From positions 42,355 to 106,354 of the forward strand of contig JAPPNF010000128.1 of assembly GCA_028818755.1 (NCBI GenBank): a DNA stretch of 64,000 nucleotides, given 5' to 3'. Both the position numbers and the translations under genes were made by a program. The notes beneath the pieces were generated by a model. It saw only the letters and a list, made by a program, of their open reading frames with translations, did no database searches and was not told the origin of the DNA. Positions 62,167-64,000 of this stretch are shown in pieces. Origin of the DNA: Deltaproteobacteria bacterium (GTDB taxonomy: Bacteria; Desulfobacterota; Binatia; UBA9968; JAJDTQ01). Every line of letters begins with the position of its first letter. Positions within the stretch are counted from its first letter, which is position 1.

Positions 62167-62718
62167 GTGGAAATCGTCAGGGCGATACTCGTTGCGTTTC
62201 TGCTGATTTCACCGGCAACCCTCATGGCTGACCAGACAGATCCCCGGCTCGACGCCCTTTTCGGACGGCTGCAGACCACCGCCGACGCCAGAGACGCGGC
62301 CGTGGCGACCAACCTCATCTGGGCCATCTGGCATGAATCCGACGACGACCGGATCAACGAGCTCATGCGCCGGGGGCTGGCGCACATGTCCGCGCGGGAC
62401 TACCCGGCGGCCGTACAAACCTTCGGAGAAATGATCGACCTCAAACCCGATTTCGCCGAAGCCTGGAACAAGCGCGCCACGGTCTACTACCTGATGGGCG
62501 ACTACCGCGCGTCGGTGCTGGACATCGACAAGACCCTGGAACTCGAGCCGCGCCACTTCGGCGCGCTCTCCGGCCTGGGGCTCATCATGGTGGCCATGGG
62601 CAACGAAGAAGCCGCCATCAGCGCCTTCGAGGCGACCCTGGCCGTCCATCCCTTCGCCGAAGGAGCGCGACAGAACCTGGAAACATTGCGGGAGCGGCAG
62701 AAGAAGCGTTCGCTGTGA
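62167..62718 (+). CDS. Exported tetratricopeptide-repeat protein
   Basis: About 183 aa from GTG 62167. The N-terminus (EIVRAILVAFLLISPATLMA) is a signal-peptide-like hydrophobic stretch. Two or three TPR units follow: MSARDYPAAVQTFGEMIDLKP, FAEAWNKRATVYYLMGDYRAS and FGALSGLGLIMVAMGNEEAA. Such proteins serve as scaffolds. The start is only 5 nt after LHE copy 5, and no ribosome site is visible in those five bases, so initiation may depend on the element or start elsewhere (ATG 62224 would lose the signal peptide). Confidence 0.78.
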   Translation: MEIVRAILVAFLLISPATLMADQTDPRLDALFGRLQTTADARDAAVATNLIWAIWHESDDDRINELMRRGLAHMSARDYPAAVQTFGEMIDLKPDFAEAWNKRATVYYLMGDYRASVLDIDKTLELEPRHFGALSGLGLIMVAMGNEEAAISAFEATLAVHPFAEGARQNLETLRERQKKRSL

Positions 62719-62721
62719 GGG

Positions 62722-63801
62722 CTACCCCCTCAACCGCGGGATCACGCTGTCCGCCAGCATGTTGATGGCCTCGGCGTAGTCCGGGCCGAGCTTGGCGAAG
62801 GCGATCTCGTCGTAGCCCATCTCCTGGGCCTGCCTGGCCAAATCGACGATCTGATCCGCCACCTCCTCCGGACGCCCGGCGACGTAGTAGTTCAGGACCA
62901 TCTTCTCGGTCACCATCTCCGCCGCTTCCTCGACGGTAGCGCCCCCGGCGAACATCTCCTTGAGCTCCAGCACCTTTTCCCGCTCCACCCCGAGGCGGTC
63001 GTACTCCTCCGGCGTGAACTTGAGCGCTTCCCACTGCAGGATCGAATGGGAGACCTGGCGCTTGGGAAACTCGATGGCGGCGTCACGGTCTCGGGAGACA
63101 GACACGTTGAGCTCCACCATCTTGCGCACCTTCTTGTCCGGGTCCACGCTGCGGGCGCCCGCTTCGATCATCTCGTGCATCTCCTTCAGCCGCCCCGCCC
63201 GCAGCATGGGGATGAAGGTTCCGGAGCTGATGAGCCCGTCCATCGCCTGGCCCCCCATGCGCAGCGACTGCGGGCCGTTGCCGCCGGAATAGATCACCAC
63301 CGGGGACTTCGGCTCGAAGGCGAGCTGGAACCTGCCGGCGGAATTCAGGTGGTAGTATTCGCAGAGCACGGGGAAATCGCCGTAGGAAACGCTCTCGCCG
63401 GAAAGAGCGCGCCGCGCGAACACGGCCAGCTCCCGGACCAGCGAGATGGGCCGGTGCACGTCGACGTGCTGCGGCGTTTGCGCCAAGTCGCCCCGAGCGA
63501 GCCCGAGGCCGATCTCCCGGCCCTCGCTCAGCTCGGACAGAGCCCCCAGCGAGTCCACCACCTCGATGGGATGGTGAAGATAAGGCACCAGGATCGCGGT
63601 GCCGATGCCGATGGGCACGCGCGCCGCGATGGCGGAGAGGATCACGACTTGGCTCCGGTAACGGGCGTTGTCGTTGACCCAGATACGTCCGAAGCCGCGC
63701 CCGTGCGCCAGCTCGGCCAGCTCCACGAGCTGATTCACGGTGTACCGGTTCGCCAGGTGGATCACGAACTGTAGACTGAGCCTGCCGTCGAATGTCGCCA
63801 T
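62722..63801 (-). CDS. LLM-class (F420-type) oxidoreductase, tandem copy A
   Basis: A 359-aa luciferase-like flavin/F420 oxidoreductase. LAHGRGFGRIWVNDN, GIGTAILVPYLHHPIEVV and VIYSGGNGPQSLRMGGQAMDGL follow the family order. It differs clearly from the LLM gene at 28009. A second copy begins beyond the right edge (63903-64000), so this is a tandem duplication. It is convergent with the TPR gene, with 3 nt between the two stops. Confidence 0.88.
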   Translation of the reverse strand: MATFDGRLSLQFVIHLANRYTVNQLVELAELAHGRGFGRIWVNDNARYRSQVVILSAIAARVPIGIGTAILVPYLHHPIEVVDSLGALSELSEGREIGLGLARGDLAQTPQHVDVHRPISLVRELAVFARRALSGESVSYGDFPVLCEYYHLNSAGRFQLAFEPKSPVVIYSGGNGPQSLRMGGQAMDGLISSGTFIPMLRAGRLKEMHEMIEAGARSVDPDKKVRKMVELNVSVSRDRDAAIEFPKRQVSHSILQWEALKFTPEEYDRLGVEREKVLELKEMFAGGATVEEAAEMVTEKMVLNYYVAGRPEEVADQIVDLARQAQEMGYDEIAFAKLGPDYAEAINMLADSVIPRLRG

Positions 63802-63902
63802 TGGGACTCCTCTATGCTGTTCTTTTCGTGTGTTGTCGGATTACGCTTCGCCAATCGGACCCGCGTATTCTCCAAGTGTCGTTATTGCGCCGAGGGTTGG
63901 AC

Positions 63903-64000
63903 CTACCCCCGTAGCCGCGGCATCACGCTCTCCGCCAGCATCTCGATGGCTTCCTCGTAGTCGGGGCCGAGCTTGGCGAAGGCGATCTCGTCGTAGCCCA
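63903..64000 (-). CDS. LLM-class oxidoreductase, tandem copy B (C-terminal end only)
   Basis: The last 32 codons are visible; the remainder lies outside the window. The C-terminus (GYDEIAFAKLGPDYEEAIEM and MPRLRG) matches the end of copy A with few changes. Stop codon TAG is at 63903-63905. The 101-nt spacer to copy A shows no clear promoter. Confidence 0.85.
   Translation of the reverse strand, partial: GYDEIAFAKLGPDYEEAIEMLAESVMPRLRG

Overview
This is a GC-rich, gene-dense bacterial chromosome segment. The organism is Gram-negative: there is an outer-membrane-barrel lipoprotein, an MlaC-like phospholipid carrier and tripartite tricarboxylate transport. The pheA-hisC-tyrA-aroA-cmk-rpsA-ihfB run and the adjacent yicC-gmk-rel run are typical of Proteobacteria in the broad sense. 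F420-type LLM oxidoreductases, several UbiD decarboxylases, amidohydrolases and CoxSML/Xdh-type enzymes suggest an aerobic heterotroph of a deltaproteobacterial or Tectomicrobia/Binatota-like lineage. That placement is inference from gene content only. I see no tRNA, rRNA, CRISPR array, prophage or intact transposase.

Layout. 1-2301: a MoxR-type AAA+ ATPase and its VWA partner (cut by the left edge). 2354-9756: the aromatic amino acid / cmk / rpsA / ihfB operon, on the minus strand and mostly with overlapping stop and start codons. 9916-19016: an EamA exporter, an amidohydrolase, an ornithine-cyclodeaminase-like protein, a metal-dependent hydrolase, two tandem UbiD decarboxylases and threonine synthase. 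19177-21564: a lipoprotein with Ig-like domains and a C-terminal beta-barrel. 21624-33555: twelve minus-strand genes running from mutL-miaA into a CoA-transferase, an LLM enzyme, a molybdenum hydroxylase (large subunit split in two), a racemase-like protein, DUF6282 and a cysteine-synthase-like gene. 33669-43284: an exported BFN-PDZ protein, a third UbiD, rpmB, rel, gmk, yicC and a UPF0182 membrane protein. 43303-52169: a ThDP enzyme, Nudix, MlaC-like, dienelactone hydrolase, dipeptide epimerase, asparaginase, a nucleotidyltransferase, and a fourth UbiD with a small zinc-ribbon gene too short for routine calling. 52389-55738: a complete tctC-tctA-tctB transporter. 55821-64000: two tandem amidohydrolases, DUF3750, EamA, esterase, epimerase, TPR protein and two tandem LLM enzymes.

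The most striking non-coding feature is a family of five dispersed elements of about 160-186 bp (728-890, 5265-5425, 47423-47583, 58097-58263, 61977-62162), called LHE (long-hairpin element) here. Each folds end to end into one long hairpin. The roughly 50-nt loop is almost invariant, whereas the outer arms differ between most copies and yet stay fully complementary within each copy. The flanks look like TA duplications inside CTAG, which suggests a MITE-like element moved by an IS630/Tc1-type enzyme. The covariation of the stems suggests that the fold itself is maintained. Three smaller REP-like families also occur, mostly between convergent genes or at gene ends.

The genes combine a core housekeeping block with uptake of carboxylates (Tct) and enzymes that would hydroxylate, activate with CoA, decarboxylate and hydrolyse aromatic or heterocyclic acids. 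Substrates cannot be assigned from sequence alone.
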